A stretch of DNA of 64,000 nucleotides from Bacillus sp. PK3_68 (GTDB taxonomy: Bacteria; Bacillota; Bacilli; Bacillales; Domibacillaceae): NCBI RefSeq assembly GCF_003600835.1, contig NZ_NQYC01000001.1, positions 1,116,001-1,180,000 of the forward strand, given 5' to 3'. The translations under genes were made by a program, and so were the position numbers. This document shows positions 1 through 9,308 of this stretch, piece by piece. The stretch's first letter is position 1. Each line of letters starts with the position of its first letter. The notes beneath the pieces are model-generated. The model searched no databases and had not been told where the DNA came from. It saw only the letters and a program-made list of their open reading frames with translations.

Positions 1-485
1 AAATCCCCCTGGTTGGAGGAACCTTCTCCAAAAGTAACGAAAGCAACGATGTCCTCTTTTTCCATCTTCCCTCCCAAGGCGATTCCAACTGCATGAGGAA
101 CTTGGGTAGTAACCGGGGAAGACCCTGTTACAATTCGATTTTTCTTTTGGCCAAAATGCCCAGGCATTTGACGGCCGGCCGAATTAGGATCTTCTGCTTT
201 TGCAAAACCAGAAAGCATCAGGTCCTTTGCTGTCATTCCAAAGGTTAGTACGACTCCCATATCTCTATAATACGGCAGCACATAATCCTTTTGTTTATCG
301 AGGGCAAAAGCCGCTCCTACTTGTGCCGCTTCTTGACCTTGGCAGGAAATAACGAAAGGAATTTTTCCTGAACGGTTAAGAAGCCACATCCGCTCATCAA
401 TCCTGCGGGCAAGCAGCATTGTTTCATACATTTCCAGCACTGTTGTATCACTTAATCCTATCGCAGTGTGACGATTTTCAGCCAT
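1..485 (-). CDS. bkdAA: Branched-chain 2-oxoacid dehydrogenase E1 alpha subunit (partial, C-terminus outside window)
   Basis: This is the first about 161 residues of the thiamine-diphosphate-dependent E1 alpha subunit, which decarboxylates the 2-oxo acids of leucine, isoleucine and valine in the cytoplasmic Bkd complex. The translation contains the family segments LARRIDERMW, SCQGQEAAQVG, YYRDMGVVL and GRQMPGHFG, and runs off the window at the start of the ThDP-binding part (FGEGSSNQGDF). The ATG at 483-485 follows an AGGGAGAGAA Shine-Dalgarno. It lies 27 bases after lpdV on the same strand, as in the bkd operon of B. subtilis, which supports the branched-chain rather than the pyruvate assignment. 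Pyruvate E1 alpha is the alternative from sequence alone. Confidence 0.93.
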   Translation of the reverse strand, partial: MAENRHTAIGLSDTTVLEMYETMLLARRIDERMWLLNRSGKIPFVISCQGQEAAQVGAAFALDKQKDYVLPYYRDMGVVLTFGMTAKDLMLSGFAKAEDPNSAGRQMPGHFGQKKNRIVTGSSPVTTQVPHAVGIALGGKMEKEDIVAFVTFGEGSSNQGD

Positions 486-512
486 AGCTATTTCTCTCCC
501 TTCTTTCTATCC

Positions 513-1937
513 TTATGAATGAATGGCCTTACCTTCCACAGCAAGAGCCGCTTCCCCGATCGCTTCACTAAGCGTTGGGTGCGGATGAATCGCATGACTC
601 ACTTCCCATGAAGCTGCATCAAGTACACGGGCGAGACCCGCTTCTGAAATCATATCTGTTACATGAGGGCCAATCATATGAACGCCAAGCAAGTCATCCG
701 TCTCTTTATCTGCCACTATTTTAACAAAGCCATCGCTTTCTCCGTAGACGAGAGCTTTTCCGATTGCACGAAAAGAAAACTTGCCAGTTTTTAACTCATA
801 TCCTTGTTCCTTCGCTTCCTGTTCTGTCAAGCCGACGCTTGCTGCTTCGGGACTGGAATAAATACATTTAGGCACCATTGTATAATCAATCGGGTCTGCT
901 TCTTCCCCAGCTAAATGGTTAACAGCCGTTATCCCTTCATGAGAAGCCACATGAGCAAGCTGCAAGCCGCCAATAACATCTCCAATGGCATAAATATGAG
1001 ACTCCTTCGTCTGGTAAAATTCGTTGACGGCTATAGTCCCTTTCTCCACTTCAATCTCTGTATTTTCAAGGCCGATGCCCTCTGTGTTTGCTTGTCGGCC
1101 AATGGACACGAGCAGTTTCTCTGCTTTGTGAGTGCTCTGTCCTTCACTCGTTTCTGCTTGAATGGTCACAGAACTATTTTGTTTTTCCACTGTTTCTGCC
1201 AGCACTTTTGCACGAGTGATTATCTCTACTCCGCGCTTTTTGAGCAAGCGCTCCATTTCCTTGGAAATTTCCATATCTTCTGTTGGTAGAATTCGATCTG
1301 CATATTCAAGAACCGTTACTTTGACTCCAAAATCAACAAGCATAGAAGCCCACTCAATGCCGATTACGCCCCCTCCGACAATAATGACTGATGCTGGAAG
1401 GCTTTCAAGCGCTAATGCATCGTCAGAAGATAAAATGGTTTCCCCATCAAAAGGAAGATCCGGCAGAGAACGCGGACGGGAGCCTGTTGCAATGATAACA
1501 TTTTTAGGAATAAGCATGGGATTGTCGGTTCCGTCATTCATTTCAACCGACACCGTTCCTGGCATCGGGGAGAAGATAGATGGACCTAAAATGCGACCAA
1601 ACCCTTCATATATATCAATCTTATTTTTTTTCATTAATCCTTGCACACCGCTGTAAAGCGTATCTACAATGTCCTGCTTCCGCTTTTGTACCCTTGCAAA
1701 ATTTAACGTTACGCTGCCTGTTGTTACTCCAAACTCTTCACTTTTTTTGGCAGTCTTAAATACCTCTGCACTTCTCAGCAGGGCTTTAGACGGTATGCAC
1801 CCTTTATGAAGGCATGTCCCTCCGAGCTTGCTTTTTTCTACAATTGCTGTTTTTAAACCAAGCTGTGCCGCACGAATCGCAGCAACATATCCGCCCGTTC
1901 CTCCGCCAAGAATAACTAAATCATATTCTTCAGCCAA
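513..1937 (-). CDS. lpdV: Dihydrolipoyl dehydrogenase (E3 of the branched-chain 2-oxoacid dehydrogenase)
   Basis: This FAD flavoenzyme reoxidises the dihydrolipoyl arm of the E2 subunit with NAD+. The 474-residue protein has the usual E3 length. It shows the N-terminal FAD motif GGGTGG (11-16), the redox disulfide C42/C47 in GGTCLHKGC, an NAD-binding motif GGGVIG in the middle, a second FAD contact in AIGDVIGG, and the C-terminal catalytic pair H453/E458 in HPHPTLSE. It sits directly upstream of bkdAA and downstream of bcd and the buk remnant, so it is the operon-specific E3 (LpdV/BkdD) rather than the general PdhD. All key residues are present. Confidence 0.96.
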   Translation of the reverse strand: MAEEYDLVILGGGTGGYVAAIRAAQLGLKTAIVEKSKLGGTCLHKGCIPSKALLRSAEVFKTAKKSEEFGVTTGSVTLNFARVQKRKQDIVDTLYSGVQGLMKKNKIDIYEGFGRILGPSIFSPMPGTVSVEMNDGTDNPMLIPKNVIIATGSRPRSLPDLPFDGETILSSDDALALESLPASVIIVGGGVIGIEWASMLVDFGVKVTVLEYADRILPTEDMEISKEMERLLKKRGVEIITRAKVLAETVEKQNSSVTIQAETSEGQSTHKAEKLLVSIGRQANTEGIGLENTEIEVEKGTIAVNEFYQTKESHIYAIGDVIGGLQLAHVASHEGITAVNHLAGEEADPIDYTMVPKCIYSSPEAASVGLTEQEAKEQGYELKTGKFSFRAIGKALVYGESDGFVKIVADKETDDLLGVHMIGPHVTDMISEAGLARVLDAASWEVSHAIHPHPTLSEAIGEAALAVEGKAIHS

Positions 1938-1975
1938 ATCTTCTCCTCCTCTTTCTCTGGTCCATACCTAGTATA

Positions 1976-2394
1976 TTAATCATCCCCCGTTAAGATGAAA
2001 AGGGTCTGCTCTGCCAAAGAGAGTAAATAGCGATCCCCTTGGTAAGTGGAATATTTGCATCTTGTTTGTGGGAGTTGACTGAAAACCACAAAATAAGCAG
2101 GGATGTTTAATTGGCCTGAGATATAACAGGCCATATTTACCCATAGTCGACTTCTTTCTTCCCATCTTCCAGGGTTGTATCCAACGATCTCGGTACACAA
2201 ACGACCTGAAGCTTTGAAAGGTTCATTCCTTCTCTATCAAGTGAAGCCAGCAAATGAAGACACAGCTCCGCCGGCGTCTTCTTTTCATATGGAAAAGCTT
2301 GTTCAAATACGGCTATTTGATTATTAAACACGCCCGCTATCACTTCTTCTTTAGATACATACATAACGAGCATGCGGAATGCTTTTGCTTGCAA
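1976..2394 (-). pseudogene. buk: Decayed butyrate kinase remnant (truncated and frameshifted)
   Basis: The position is that of buk (between bcd and lpdV). Two overlapping frames together resemble the N-terminal domain of butyrate kinase. The first (start TTG 2394 after a GCGGAGGG ribosome site, stop near 2137) reads AFRMLVMYVSKEEVIAGVFNN and ends GKKEVDYG; the second carries ISGQLNIPAYFV, close to the Buk segment IADGLNIPAFIV as I recall it. One extra G in the GGG at about 2141-2143 would fuse them into an open frame of about 139 codons. The acetate/butyrate kinase motif NPGSTS is replaced by VSKEEV and the C-terminal two thirds (ATP site) are missing, so no kinase activity is expected. It is either a pseudogene or a small repurposed protein. 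Confidence 0.7.
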
Positions 2395-2415
2395 GAGCAC
2401 CCCTCCGCTTCTCAA

Positions 2416-3516
2416 TTAATGTTTCCGTCTTGATAAAATGTGATGGCCATTCAATAAGAATTGATTTCTTGCCTTGCCCATTTTCTGAATTCGCTCTTCA
2501 GCCATGCGATCCGCCGCCTGGTAGGTTGGAATGTGATCACGCTTGGAAATATTAATGGTTCTTTCAATGTTATGATAAATCTGCTCAACCTTTTTCATGG
2601 CGCGCTCCCGATTGTAACCATTCAGTTCATCCGCCACATTAATTACACCGCCGGCATTAATTACATAATCAGGAGCATAAATAATGCCACGTTCATGCAG
2701 TTCGTCACCGTCTTTGTTTTCTTTTAATTGATTATTGGCAGAGCCGGCGACCACTTTTACTTTCAATTGAGGAATAGTGGATGAATTAATTACTGCTCCA
2801 AGAGCACATGGAGCAAAAATATCGGCCTCGACCCCATAAATTTCATCAGTATTCACCGCTACAGCACCAAACTCATCGACAGCCCGCTTTACTGCCTCCT
2901 TATTAATATCCGTTACAATTAGCTTGGCTCCCGCCTCATGTAAATGCCGGCATAAATGATAAGCGACATTTCCTACTCCTTGCACCGAAACAGTGAGACC
3001 TTCGAGTGAGTCTGTGCCAAAAGCCTCTTTGGCTGCTGCTTGCATACCGACAAAGCAACCATAAGCGGTAACCGGCGAAGGATTGCCAGAGGAACCGAAA
3101 GCAGGAGAGATCCCCGTGACATAATCTGTCTCCTCATGGATGATATCCATATCTTCTACTGTTGTACCAACATCTTCAGCTGTAATGTACCGACCATTTA
3201 ACCCTTGGATATACCGGCCGAACGCCCGGAACATTTCTTCATTTTTATCTTTGCGGGGATCACCAATAATCACCGCTTTCCCGCCGCCCAAATTTAAGCC
3301 TGCGGCTGCATTTTTATATGTCATGCCTCGTGCCAGACGAAGAGCATCTTCAATAGCTGCTTCTTCCGATGCATAGGTCCACATTCTTGTGCCGCCAAGC
3401 GCAGGTCCTAATGTTGTATCATGTATAGCGATAATTGCTTTTAACCCCGATACCTCATCTTGGCAAAATACGAGCTGTTCATAATCATATGTTTTCATAT
3501 ATTTAAAAATTTCCAT
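2416..3516 (-). CDS. bcd: Leucine dehydrogenase
   Basis: This enzyme carries out NAD+-dependent oxidative deamination of leucine, isoleucine and valine to the 2-oxo acids that feed the Bkd complex. The 366-residue protein has the Glu/Leu/Phe/Val dehydrogenase N-domain with [10 protein letters not shown], the catalytic lysine in [10 protein letters not shown], and a Rossmann C-domain with [11 protein letters not shown]. It is the first gene after a sigma-54 promoter, a place held by ptb in B. subtilis; here ptb is absent. The ATG at 3516 follows an AAGGAGGATG ribosome site. Length and motifs are complete. Confidence 0.97.
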   Translation of the reverse strand: MEIFKYMKTYDYEQLVFCQDEVSGLKAIIAIHDTTLGPALGGTRMWTYASEEAAIEDALRLARGMTYKNAAAGLNLGGGKAVIIGDPRKDKNEEMFRAFGRYIQGLNGRYITAEDVGTTVEDMDIIHEETDYVTGISPAFGSSGNPSPVTAYGCFVGMQAAAKEAFGTDSLEGLTVSVQGVGNVAYHLCRHLHEAGAKLIVTDINKEAVKRAVDEFGAVAVNTDEIYGVEADIFAPCALGAVINSSTIPQLKVKVVAGSANNQLKENKDGDELHERGIIYAPDYVINAGGVINVADELNGYNRERAMKKVEQIYHNIERTINISKRDHIPTYQAADRMAEERIQKMGKARNQFLLNGHHILSRRKH

Positions 3517-3568
3517 TGTTCATCCTCCTTATTCTAAGTCGTTAACATTCTCTGTCTGACCTTAATAA

Positions 3569-3584
3569 TGCAATTCTTATGCCA
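3569..3584 (-). promoter_or_regulatory. Sigma-54 (-24/-12) promoter of the bkd operon
   Basis: On the minus strand the sequence reads TGGCATAAGAATTGCA, matching the sigma-54 consensus TGGCAC-N5-TTGCA, with the diagnostic GG and GC exactly 12 bases apart. The predicted start is near 3558, about 40 bases before bcd. The divergently acting regulator just upstream is a sigma-54 enhancer-binding protein, which makes the assignment strong. Confidence 0.88.
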
Positions 3585-3635
3585 CTAACACCTTTATGAA
3601 AACGCTTTATTTTCCAATTCGTTCTCTGCAGTTGC

Positions 3636-3659
3636 TTGCATACCGTGCAATTTTTTGCA
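3636..3659 (-). promoter_or_regulatory. Candidate BkdR upstream activating sequence
   Basis: Two overlapping perfect inverted repeats lie between the end of bkdR and the sigma-54 promoter: TTGCA-N5-TGCAA at 3636-3650 and TGCAA-N4-TTGCA at 3646-3659. They are about 80-100 bases upstream of the predicted transcription start, the normal place for an enhancer of a sigma-54 activator. Binding by BkdR is inferred from position only. Confidence 0.6.
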
Positions 3660-3665
3660 GGCAAT

Positions 3666-5726
3666 TCAATGCAACTGATACTTTTCTAGCTTGTAGTATA
3701 AATTCCTAATGGAGATTTTTAATTCTTTAGCTGCTGCCGTTTTATTTCCATTATTTTTAGCCAAGCGTGATTGGAGGATTTCTTTTTCATAGAGATCCAG
3801 CATTTCTTGCAGTGAATGCCCTTTTTGATTGCCAGCATCCCGCCACTCATCTCCTATGCTGCTCATTTCCTTTTTTCCCTCCAACAACGGCGGCAGAGCA
3901 GCTGCATCAATGAAACTGTCGCTGTAATTTAGGAAAATCATCGCTCTGCCCAAAACATTCTCTAATTCCCGCACGTTACCTGGCCAAGAATAGTTCATCA
4001 ACCGTTCCATTGCTTCAGAAGTTACTCCTTCGACATTTCTTCCGTAATCCTGATTGATCTTTGCGATGAGCCGTTCACACAAAAGCGGGATATCTACCTT
4101 TCGATTGCGAAGTGGGGGAATATGTATAGGCATCCGGTTAAGCCGGTAATATAAATCTTCACGGAATGTCCCCTCCGCCATCGCTTTTTCTAAATTAACA
4201 TTTGTAGCCGCAATAACCCGCACATTAACAGCGATAGATTTTGCTCCACCCACTCGAACAATCTCTTGCTCTTGCAACACACGCAAAAGTTTTGCCTGCA
4301 TGTTGGCGCTTAACTCACCAATTTCATCGAGAAAAATACTTCCGTTATTTGCCTCTTCAAATAATCCCCTTTTGCCGCCGCGACGGGCACCTGAAAAAGC
4401 TCCATCTTCATAGCCAAACAGCTCGCTCTCCAATAATGATTCTGTGAGAGCTGCACAGTTAACACGGATAAATTTATTGTAGCGGCGATCACTAGCATTG
4501 TGAATGGCGTGAGCAAATAATTCTTTTCCAGTCCCAGACTCCCCTCTTAACAAAACGGTTGCCGGTGTATTCGCTCCAGCTTTCGCCTGTTCCACAGCAA
4601 CTTTCATTTCTTCAGAACAGCCAATGATTTCCTCAAATGTATACTTTGCTTCCAGTGTACGAATAATTTGTCTTGCACGGTCGAGTTCTTTCGTTAACGA
4701 TTGAATTTCTGTTAAATCGTGGATAACGCCTACGCTGCCTTTCAGCTTATCATCTACAAGAATAGGGGCGACATTTACAACGACTTCCTTTTTTTTAGGA
4801 CCGACATACATTTTCACACCACGTACTGGCTGTTTCTTGGCAAGCACTTGCAAATGCACGCTGTCTCCCTCTGAGATATCGATGGTCGCGGGCTTTCCAA
4901 TCACCTCTTTTTTACTGAGACCGGTTAATCTCGTGTACGCCGGATTAATGAGCAAACCTCTTCCTTTTTCGTCTACTACTGAAATGGCGTCATCACTAGA
5001 AAAAATAATCGCCTTAAGCATCGTTTGAATTTCCTTGAGATTAGTGATCTCCTCAGCCAGATTAACAACTTCGGTAATGTCTTTAAAAATAGAAAAAGCT
5101 CCAATGACCTTTCCTTCTGCTGTGATCATTGGGAACCGCGATGTAATAATCTTCTCATTCTCTGTCAACTTTTGTTCCCTGTTAATTTCCGCCTGTTTAT
5201 GTTTTAACACTTCCGGCAAGCGGCTGTTCGGTACAATTTCCGTCACATGCTGCCCAATGGCGTTCTGCTTCCTAACCCCGAGAATACGTTCCGCACTTTT
5301 ATTGAACAGGATAATCTTTTCTGTCTGGTCGATGACGATCATTCCTTCATCAATGGATTCAAAGATGACGTCATATTGATACGACTGATTTTTCAGCCGC
5401 ATAATTAGTTCCTCTTTTTGTTTAAGGAGCTGAGCCAGTATATAAGCGACACTACCTGGAATCACAACAGCATTGGGATCATATTGGCGAACTGCTTCGA
5501 ATATACAGCTGTCTCCGGTTACTTCAATAATGACATCGGGCTGTTTTTTCATGAATGACTGCCAATTCTGCCCTGTCGAAATCCCCATCTCCCGTGCCAA
5601 ACGAATAGCCGGGGCCCCCTTATCTACATCTGCCACCGCTATTACTTTCATCATTTGGCTGTCCATCAATATTTTTAAAACTGAAAGGCCGCCTTGTCCA
5701 CCGCCAATAATTAAAGCTGTTTGCAT
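3666..5726 (-). CDS. bkdR: Sigma-54-dependent transcriptional activator BkdR
   Basis: This enhancer-binding protein activates the isoleucine/valine degradation operon. In the 686 residues the order is: a Rossmann-like N-terminal domain (about 1-110, [10 protein letters not shown]), a PAS domain (about 115-220), a second PAS (about 240-345), an AAA+ sigma-54 interaction domain with Walker A GESGTGKE (395-402), the sigma-54 contact loop GAFSGA (442-447, where GAFTGA is usual) and Walker B IFLDEIG, then a Fis-type helix-turn-helix at the C-terminus ([21 protein letters not shown]). The target promoter lies directly downstream. The GCGGGGGA ribosome site supports the ATG at 5726. Confidence 0.95.
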   Translation of the reverse strand: MQTALIIGGGQGGLSVLKILMDSQMMKVIAVADVDKGAPAIRLAREMGISTGQNWQSFMKKQPDVIIEVTGDSCIFEAVRQYDPNAVVIPGSVAYILAQLLKQKEELIMRLKNQSYQYDVIFESIDEGMIVIDQTEKIILFNKSAERILGVRKQNAIGQHVTEIVPNSRLPEVLKHKQAEINREQKLTENEKIITSRFPMITAEGKVIGAFSIFKDITEVVNLAEEITNLKEIQTMLKAIIFSSDDAISVVDEKGRGLLINPAYTRLTGLSKKEVIGKPATIDISEGDSVHLQVLAKKQPVRGVKMYVGPKKKEVVVNVAPILVDDKLKGSVGVIHDLTEIQSLTKELDRARQIIRTLEAKYTFEEIIGCSEEMKVAVEQAKAGANTPATVLLRGESGTGKELFAHAIHNASDRRYNKFIRVNCAALTESLLESELFGYEDGAFSGARRGGKRGLFEEANNGSIFLDEIGELSANMQAKLLRVLQEQEIVRVGGAKSIAVNVRVIAATNVNLEKAMAEGTFREDLYYRLNRMPIHIPPLRNRKVDIPLLCERLIAKINQDYGRNVEGVTSEAMERLMNYSWPGNVRELENVLGRAMIFLNYSDSFIDAAALPPLLEGKKEMSSIGDEWRDAGNQKGHSLQEMLDLYEKEILQSRLAKNNGNKTAAAKELKISIRNLYYKLEKYQLH

Positions 5727-5857
5727 GAAGCCATCCCCCGCTTTCTTTCAGCCTGCAAATTCTTGCATGCTCTTATTTTATACCTGTAAATCCCGCTTGA
5801 CAAATTTTATAGGTAGGATATGATTTTTGTGAGTAAGAGTTGAAGGAGTAAAACTAA

Positions 5858-6094
5858 ATGATCCGACTACTGGCGTTATTGGTTTTAGTTATCCCCGGTT
5901 TCTTAGCGGGACTTGGTATAAAATTAATGAGGGATATGCTATTTGGCATACTGCAGCCTCCTTTTCCGTTTCTATGGCTGCAGTTTCTGATTGGCCTCGT
6001 TCTATTTGTTGGCGGGCTGGGATTTGTTGCTGGCTTTATTTTCTACAGGGATCGAAAAAACAATAAAGTACAAAACCGATTTAAAGACAAATGA
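5858..6094 (+). CDS. yqzF: DUF2627 family small membrane protein YqzF
   Basis: This protein of unknown function has 78 residues and two hydrophobic segments (about 3-22 and 40-64), a proline-rich loop between them and a basic C-terminal tail (FYRDRKNNK). The sequence matches the YqzF/DUF2627 family found in Bacillaceae, and the place between bkdR and the glycerophosphodiesterase gene is the same as in B. subtilis. A GAAGGAG ribosome site precedes the ATG. It is divergent from bkdR, so it has its own promoter in the 5727-5857 gap. Confidence 0.85.
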   Translation: MIRLLALLVLVIPGFLAGLGIKLMRDMLFGILQPPFPFLWLQFLIGLVLFVGGLGFVAGFIFYRDRKNNKVQNRFKDK

Positions 6095-6147
6095 AAGCTC
6101 CTTATGTGTTTCTGCTTTTTGGCAGGTAACGCATAAGGAGCTTTTTT
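6094..6147. terminator. Bidirectional Rho-independent terminator, yqzF / yqiK
   Basis: A 13-base perfect stem (AAGCTCCTTATG and its complement) with a run of A on the left and T on the right separates the converging genes yqzF and yqiK, so it can end transcription from both sides. Confidence 0.85.
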
Positions 6148-6880
6148 ACACATCTAACACACTGTCTCGAATAGATAAAGCTGTTTTCGGGTCATCAGTA
6201 ATCAGACCGGAGCAGCCTTCTTCAATTAGCCAGCGGATTTGCTTTTCTTTATTGACTGTATAAGGCCGAATATGAATACCATTCTCAACGGCTGAACGGA
6301 TAATCTCATCTTTGACTGTGCGAATATTCGGATGAATAGCTCCCGCCCGAATAGCCTCAGCATATTTCCATGGCATGTAAAGATGGGCAGAATAAAGAGC
6401 TGCGGTCTCTAAATCCGGTGCGAGCTGGTATACATAAGTTAGCGAGTAATGGTTAAAAGAGGAAATAATCACGCGGCCTTCATAGTTAAATTGACGGATG
6501 AGCCGAATCACTTTTTCTTCCATTCCCTTGTAGGGAAACTCATTATTTTTTAACTCGATATTACAAATAAGTTCATTTTCCCGCATCCATTCAAACACAT
6601 CTTCCAAAAGCGGAATGCCAATGTCATGAACGGCTTCTGGAAACTTATATTTCGCTTCTAACTGTGACAGGTCTTTCCATTCCCAGTCTTTCACATAGCC
6701 TTGACCATTTGTCGTGCGGTTTAACTTCTCATCATGAATGACAGCAAGACGTCCATCTTTTGTCAGCTGAACATCTAGTTCAATGCCATCAGCTCCTGCT
6801 GCTTCTGCCGCTTTAAAAGCGGCTAGTGTGTTTTCGGGAGCTATTGCAGAAAAGCCGCGATGAGCAAAGATAGCGGTCAT
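6146..6880 (-). CDS. yqiK: Glycerophosphodiester phosphodiesterase
   Basis: This enzyme hydrolyses glycerophosphodiesters from phospholipid turnover to glycerol 3-phosphate and an alcohol. The 244-residue protein is a single GDPD TIM barrel with the conserved start IFAHRGFSAIAPENT, the metal/active-site segment GADGIELDVQLTKDGRLAVIHD, the IELKN strand, and the C-terminal GLITDDP. No signal peptide is seen, so it acts in the cytoplasm. The position between yqzF and spo0A fits B. subtilis yqiK. Confidence 0.93.
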   Translation of the reverse strand: MTAIFAHRGFSAIAPENTLAAFKAAEAAGADGIELDVQLTKDGRLAVIHDEKLNRTTNGQGYVKDWEWKDLSQLEAKYKFPEAVHDIGIPLLEDVFEWMRENELICNIELKNNEFPYKGMEEKVIRLIRQFNYEGRVIISSFNHYSLTYVYQLAPDLETAALYSAHLYMPWKYAEAIRAGAIHPNIRTVKDEIIRSAVENGIHIRPYTVNKEKQIRWLIEEGCSGLITDDPKTALSIRDSVLDV

Positions 6881-6970
6881 AGAAACACATCCTTTTTCTC
6901 TACCTTCTGCTATGTACCACGAACTTAGCAGGCGGCTTTACTTACGGGTATTATTAGCATCCTTTCGCTT

Positions 6971-7759
6971 TCAAGAAGCTTTATGTTCGAGACGGAGCTT
7001 ATCTGCTACCATGGCAATAAATTCCGAGTTGGTTGGTTTAGCTTTTGTCATGGAGACAGTATAGCCAAACAAACTAGAGATTGAATCAATATTCCCCCGG
7101 CTCCAAGCCACTTCAATCGCATGACGAATCGCCCGCTCTACACGGCTGGCCGTTGTATTATATTTTTTTGCAATATCTGGATAAAGAACTTTGGTAATAG
7201 ACCCAAGCAGTTCAATGTCGTTATATACCATAGATATAGCTTCACGCAAATACATATATCCCTTAATATGGGCGGGCACACCGATTTCATGAATGATGCT
7301 TGTGATGCTTGCATCAAGATTAACCGCCTTTTTTGCTGGTTGTTTTAATGTTTCTTGCGACGAACGCCGCATCATCGAGTTTTCTTTACCGCTTACCTGG
7401 CGGATATGATTAAACAAACTCTCAATATCAAATGGTTTCAGCATAAAATAGGAGGCACCGAGCTCCACCGCCTTTTTCGTAACATCCTCCTGTCCAAAAG
7501 CCGTTAGCATGATTACATTAGGAACCGTTTCAAGTTCAAGATCTCTCATTCTTTCCAAAACGGCCAATCCATCGACGTGAGGCATGATAATATCCAGAAT
7601 GAGTACGTCTGGCTTAGCGTCAGGCAGCATATCCAAACAGTCTTGTCCATTGCTCGCCCTTCCTGTGACTTCCATGTCCTCCTGAGAAGAGATGTACTCT
7701 TCAAGCATATTCACAAGATCCCGGTTATCATCAACAATAGCTACTTTTATTTTAGACAT
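6971..7759 (-). CDS. spo0A: Sporulation master response regulator Spo0A
   Basis: This is the phosphorelay-controlled regulator that commits the cell to sporulation. The 262 residues comprise a receiver domain (acidic pocket D10/D11, phosphoacceptor D56 in [10 protein letters not shown] switch LTAFGQ, conserved K in LKPFD), a linker, and the C-terminal Spo0A DNA-binding domain with the recognition helix [21 protein letters not shown]. The ATG at 7759 is chosen over an upstream in-frame codon because GGGGAGGAA lies 7 bases before it and the protein then begins [12 protein letters not shown] like other Spo0A proteins. Sits between yqiK and spoIVB as usual. Confidence 0.98.
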   Translation of the reverse strand: MSKIKVAIVDDNRDLVNMLEEYISSQEDMEVTGRASNGQDCLDMLPDAKPDVLILDIIMPHVDGLAVLERMRDLELETVPNVIMLTAFGQEDVTKKAVELGASYFMLKPFDIESLFNHIRQVSGKENSMMRRSSQETLKQPAKKAVNLDASITSIIHEIGVPAHIKGYMYLREAISMVYNDIELLGSITKVLYPDIAKKYNTTASRVERAIRHAIEVAWSRGNIDSISSLFGYTVSMTKAKPTNSEFIAMVADKLRLEHKAS

Positions 7760-7819
7760 AGTTAAATTCCTCCCCATCCGTTTGCTCTCTCGCAAGTGTA
7801 CATTTATTCTAATAGTTTT

Positions 7820-7826
7820 TTCGACA
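7820..7826 (-). promoter_or_regulatory. 0A box upstream of spo0A
   Basis: TGTCGAA, an exact Spo0A-binding core, lies about 60 bases before the spo0A start within TTTGTCGAAAA. It is consistent with the autoregulation known for spo0A. Confidence 0.6.
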
Positions 7827-7887
7827 AAGGGAAATGATTTCCTTTAAATTTTAATAATATATATTTTTTCGTTGATTTTCTTTTATT

Positions 7888-7894
7888 TTCGACG
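7888..7894 (-). promoter_or_regulatory. Second, weaker 0A-like box upstream of spo0A
   Basis: CGTCGAA differs from the TGTCGAA core by one base and is followed by AAAA. It sits about 68 bases upstream of the exact box. Tandem 0A boxes are the rule in front of spo0A in Bacillus. Confidence 0.4.
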
Positions 7895-7915
7895 AATTTC
7901 TTCCATTTTCATTTA

Positions 7916-7946
7916 TAAAAAAACAAGCGGATTGCTCCGCTTGTTT
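7916..7946 (-). terminator. Rho-independent terminator of spoIVB
   Basis: The stem ACAAGCGGA / TCCGCTTGT with a short loop is followed on the minus strand by a T7 run, directly at the spoIVB stop codon. Confidence 0.85.
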
Positions 7947-9150
7947 AGCTCGCTTCACTCTTCTCTGTTCCCGTCAAGGAAACCCCTGCCTCATTGAGCA
8001 TCCATTCAATGTGAACACCGTATCCTGATGTAGGGTCATTGACAAACACATGTGTGACCGCACCAATCACTTTTCCATTTTGAATAATGGGGCTTCCGCT
8101 CATCCCTTGAACAATTCCTCCTGTTTTGTCAAGAAGCCGCTTATCTGTCACCTTTAAAACCATCCCTTTTGTTGCAGGATATTTTTGGGGGATGGTGCTC
8201 ACGATTTCTATATCATACCACTCCACTTTTTCCCCGTTTATAACTGTTAAAATTTTAGCTGGTCCCTCTTTCACCTCATGAGACAAAGCAACTGGATAAG
8301 ATTTCTTCACTAAATTATTGGAAATCGGCTGGTTTAAGCGTCCAAATATGCCGTATGGACTGTTTCTTTTAATATCACCCAGCTTTTTTTGGCCGGTCGA
8401 AAACTGAGCCAGCTTTTCACCCGGGTTGCCATTGCGGCCTTTTTCAATGGACGTCACTTTTGATTTTACAATTTCTCCACCTTGAACGATAATTGGTTTT
8501 TTTGTATCTGCATCGGCAATGACATGTCCCAATGCTCCATATTTCCCTGACTCCGGTTCTACAAAAGTGAGTGTTCCAATGCCTGAGGCAGAGTCACGAA
8601 TATACAAACCGATCTTAAATGATTGTTCATTTTTATCCTTTAACGGCTTTAATTCCGTATGAACAACTTTTTGATTCCTGCGTATTGTCACTTGGAGCGG
8701 TGTAGCCTCTTGTCCCGCCCGTTGAACAAATGCGCTGATGTCCTGCATTTTTTTAATTTTTTTTCCGTTGATCTCTGTAATCATATCGCCAATCCTAATT
8801 CCTGCTTTTTCTCCCGGCGACTGCTTGCCGCCAACAGTTTCCACAAGATGATGGCCAACAACAAGGACACCAAATGTATTCAATTTAATGCCGATTGATT
8901 GCCCTCCTGGAATAACACGGATTTTGCTAGCTGCTGCTGCTTTTTCATTTTTCTCTGGAAAGCCTGCCAGCTGCAAAAGCTCGGCTTCATCATTAAGCGT
9001 ATAGTCTGCTGCCGCTGAGGTTTTATCTTTTTCTGAATGTCCGATGCCTGCAGCATAAACGCTATTTATAAAAGAAGAAATAACGAAACATACTACAAAT
9101 GAAACAAGGAGAATTCCACCAGTGATTGTATTGAATGTATACTTGTTCAA
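7945..9150 (-). CDS. spoIVB: SpoIVB serine peptidase (sigma-K checkpoint)
   Basis: This secreted S55-family protease is made in the forespore and triggers pro-sigma-K processing by cleaving SpoIVFA. The protein has about 401 residues, with an N-terminal membrane anchor/signal (about 8-30), a PDZ domain in the middle ([21 protein letters not shown]), and a C-terminal trypsin-like peptidase domain with the catalytic serine in [12 protein letters not shown] near residue 351. The TTG at 9150 is 8 bases after AGGAGAG; a GTG at 9159 is possible but sits almost on the ribosome site. It normally lies next to recN; here an MgtC-like gene intervenes. Confidence 0.95.
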   Translation of the reverse strand: MNKYTFNTITGGILLVSFVVCFVISSFINSVYAAGIGHSEKDKTSAAADYTLNDEAELLQLAGFPEKNEKAAAASKIRVIPGGQSIGIKLNTFGVLVVGHHLVETVGGKQSPGEKAGIRIGDMITEINGKKIKKMQDISAFVQRAGQEATPLQVTIRRNQKVVHTELKPLKDKNEQSFKIGLYIRDSASGIGTLTFVEPESGKYGALGHVIADADTKKPIIVQGGEIVKSKVTSIEKGRNGNPGEKLAQFSTGQKKLGDIKRNSPYGIFGRLNQPISNNLVKKSYPVALSHEVKEGPAKILTVINGEKVEWYDIEIVSTIPQKYPATKGMVLKVTDKRLLDKTGGIVQGMSGSPIIQNGKVIGAVTHVFVNDPTSGYGVHIEWMLNEAGVSLTGTEKSEAS

Positions 9151-9201
9151 ACCGTTCACTCTCCTCGCTTCTAATCAAGCCCGACTTGCCGGCTGTATCT
9201 A

Positions 9202-9232
9202 TACTTTTTCCTTGAAGAGCGTCAATTATTAC
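9202..9232 (-). promoter_or_regulatory. Possible sigma-F/sigma-G promoter of spoIVB
   Basis: On the minus strand GTAAT is followed after 16 bases by GGAAAAAGTA, resembling the sigma-F pattern (GYWTA, about 16 bases, GGnnAnAnTn). spoIVB is known to be forespore-expressed, which fits. The -35 match is imperfect. Confidence 0.4.
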
Positions 9233-9279
9233 GTAAAAAGCTGCCCACAGTTGGGTGCGACTGACAATGAAAAAGAGCA

Positions 9280-9306
9280 AAAAAAATAAGCCTGCATAGG
9301 GCAGGC
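9280..9306 (-). terminator. Rho-independent terminator of the MgtC-like gene
   Basis: The GCCTGC / GCAGGC stem just past the stop codon at 9309 is followed by a T-rich run on the minus strand. Confidence 0.75.
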
Positions 9307-9308
9307 GA

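Noticed and set aside
915-1656. Plus-strand ORFs opposite lpdV
   Set aside because: They are antisense shadows of a well-conserved gene with all catalytic motifs in the minus frame.
9062-9280. 72-codon minus-strand ORF in front of spoIVB
   Set aside because: It overlaps the spoIVB start and promoter region in another frame and lacks a ribosome site or family resemblance.
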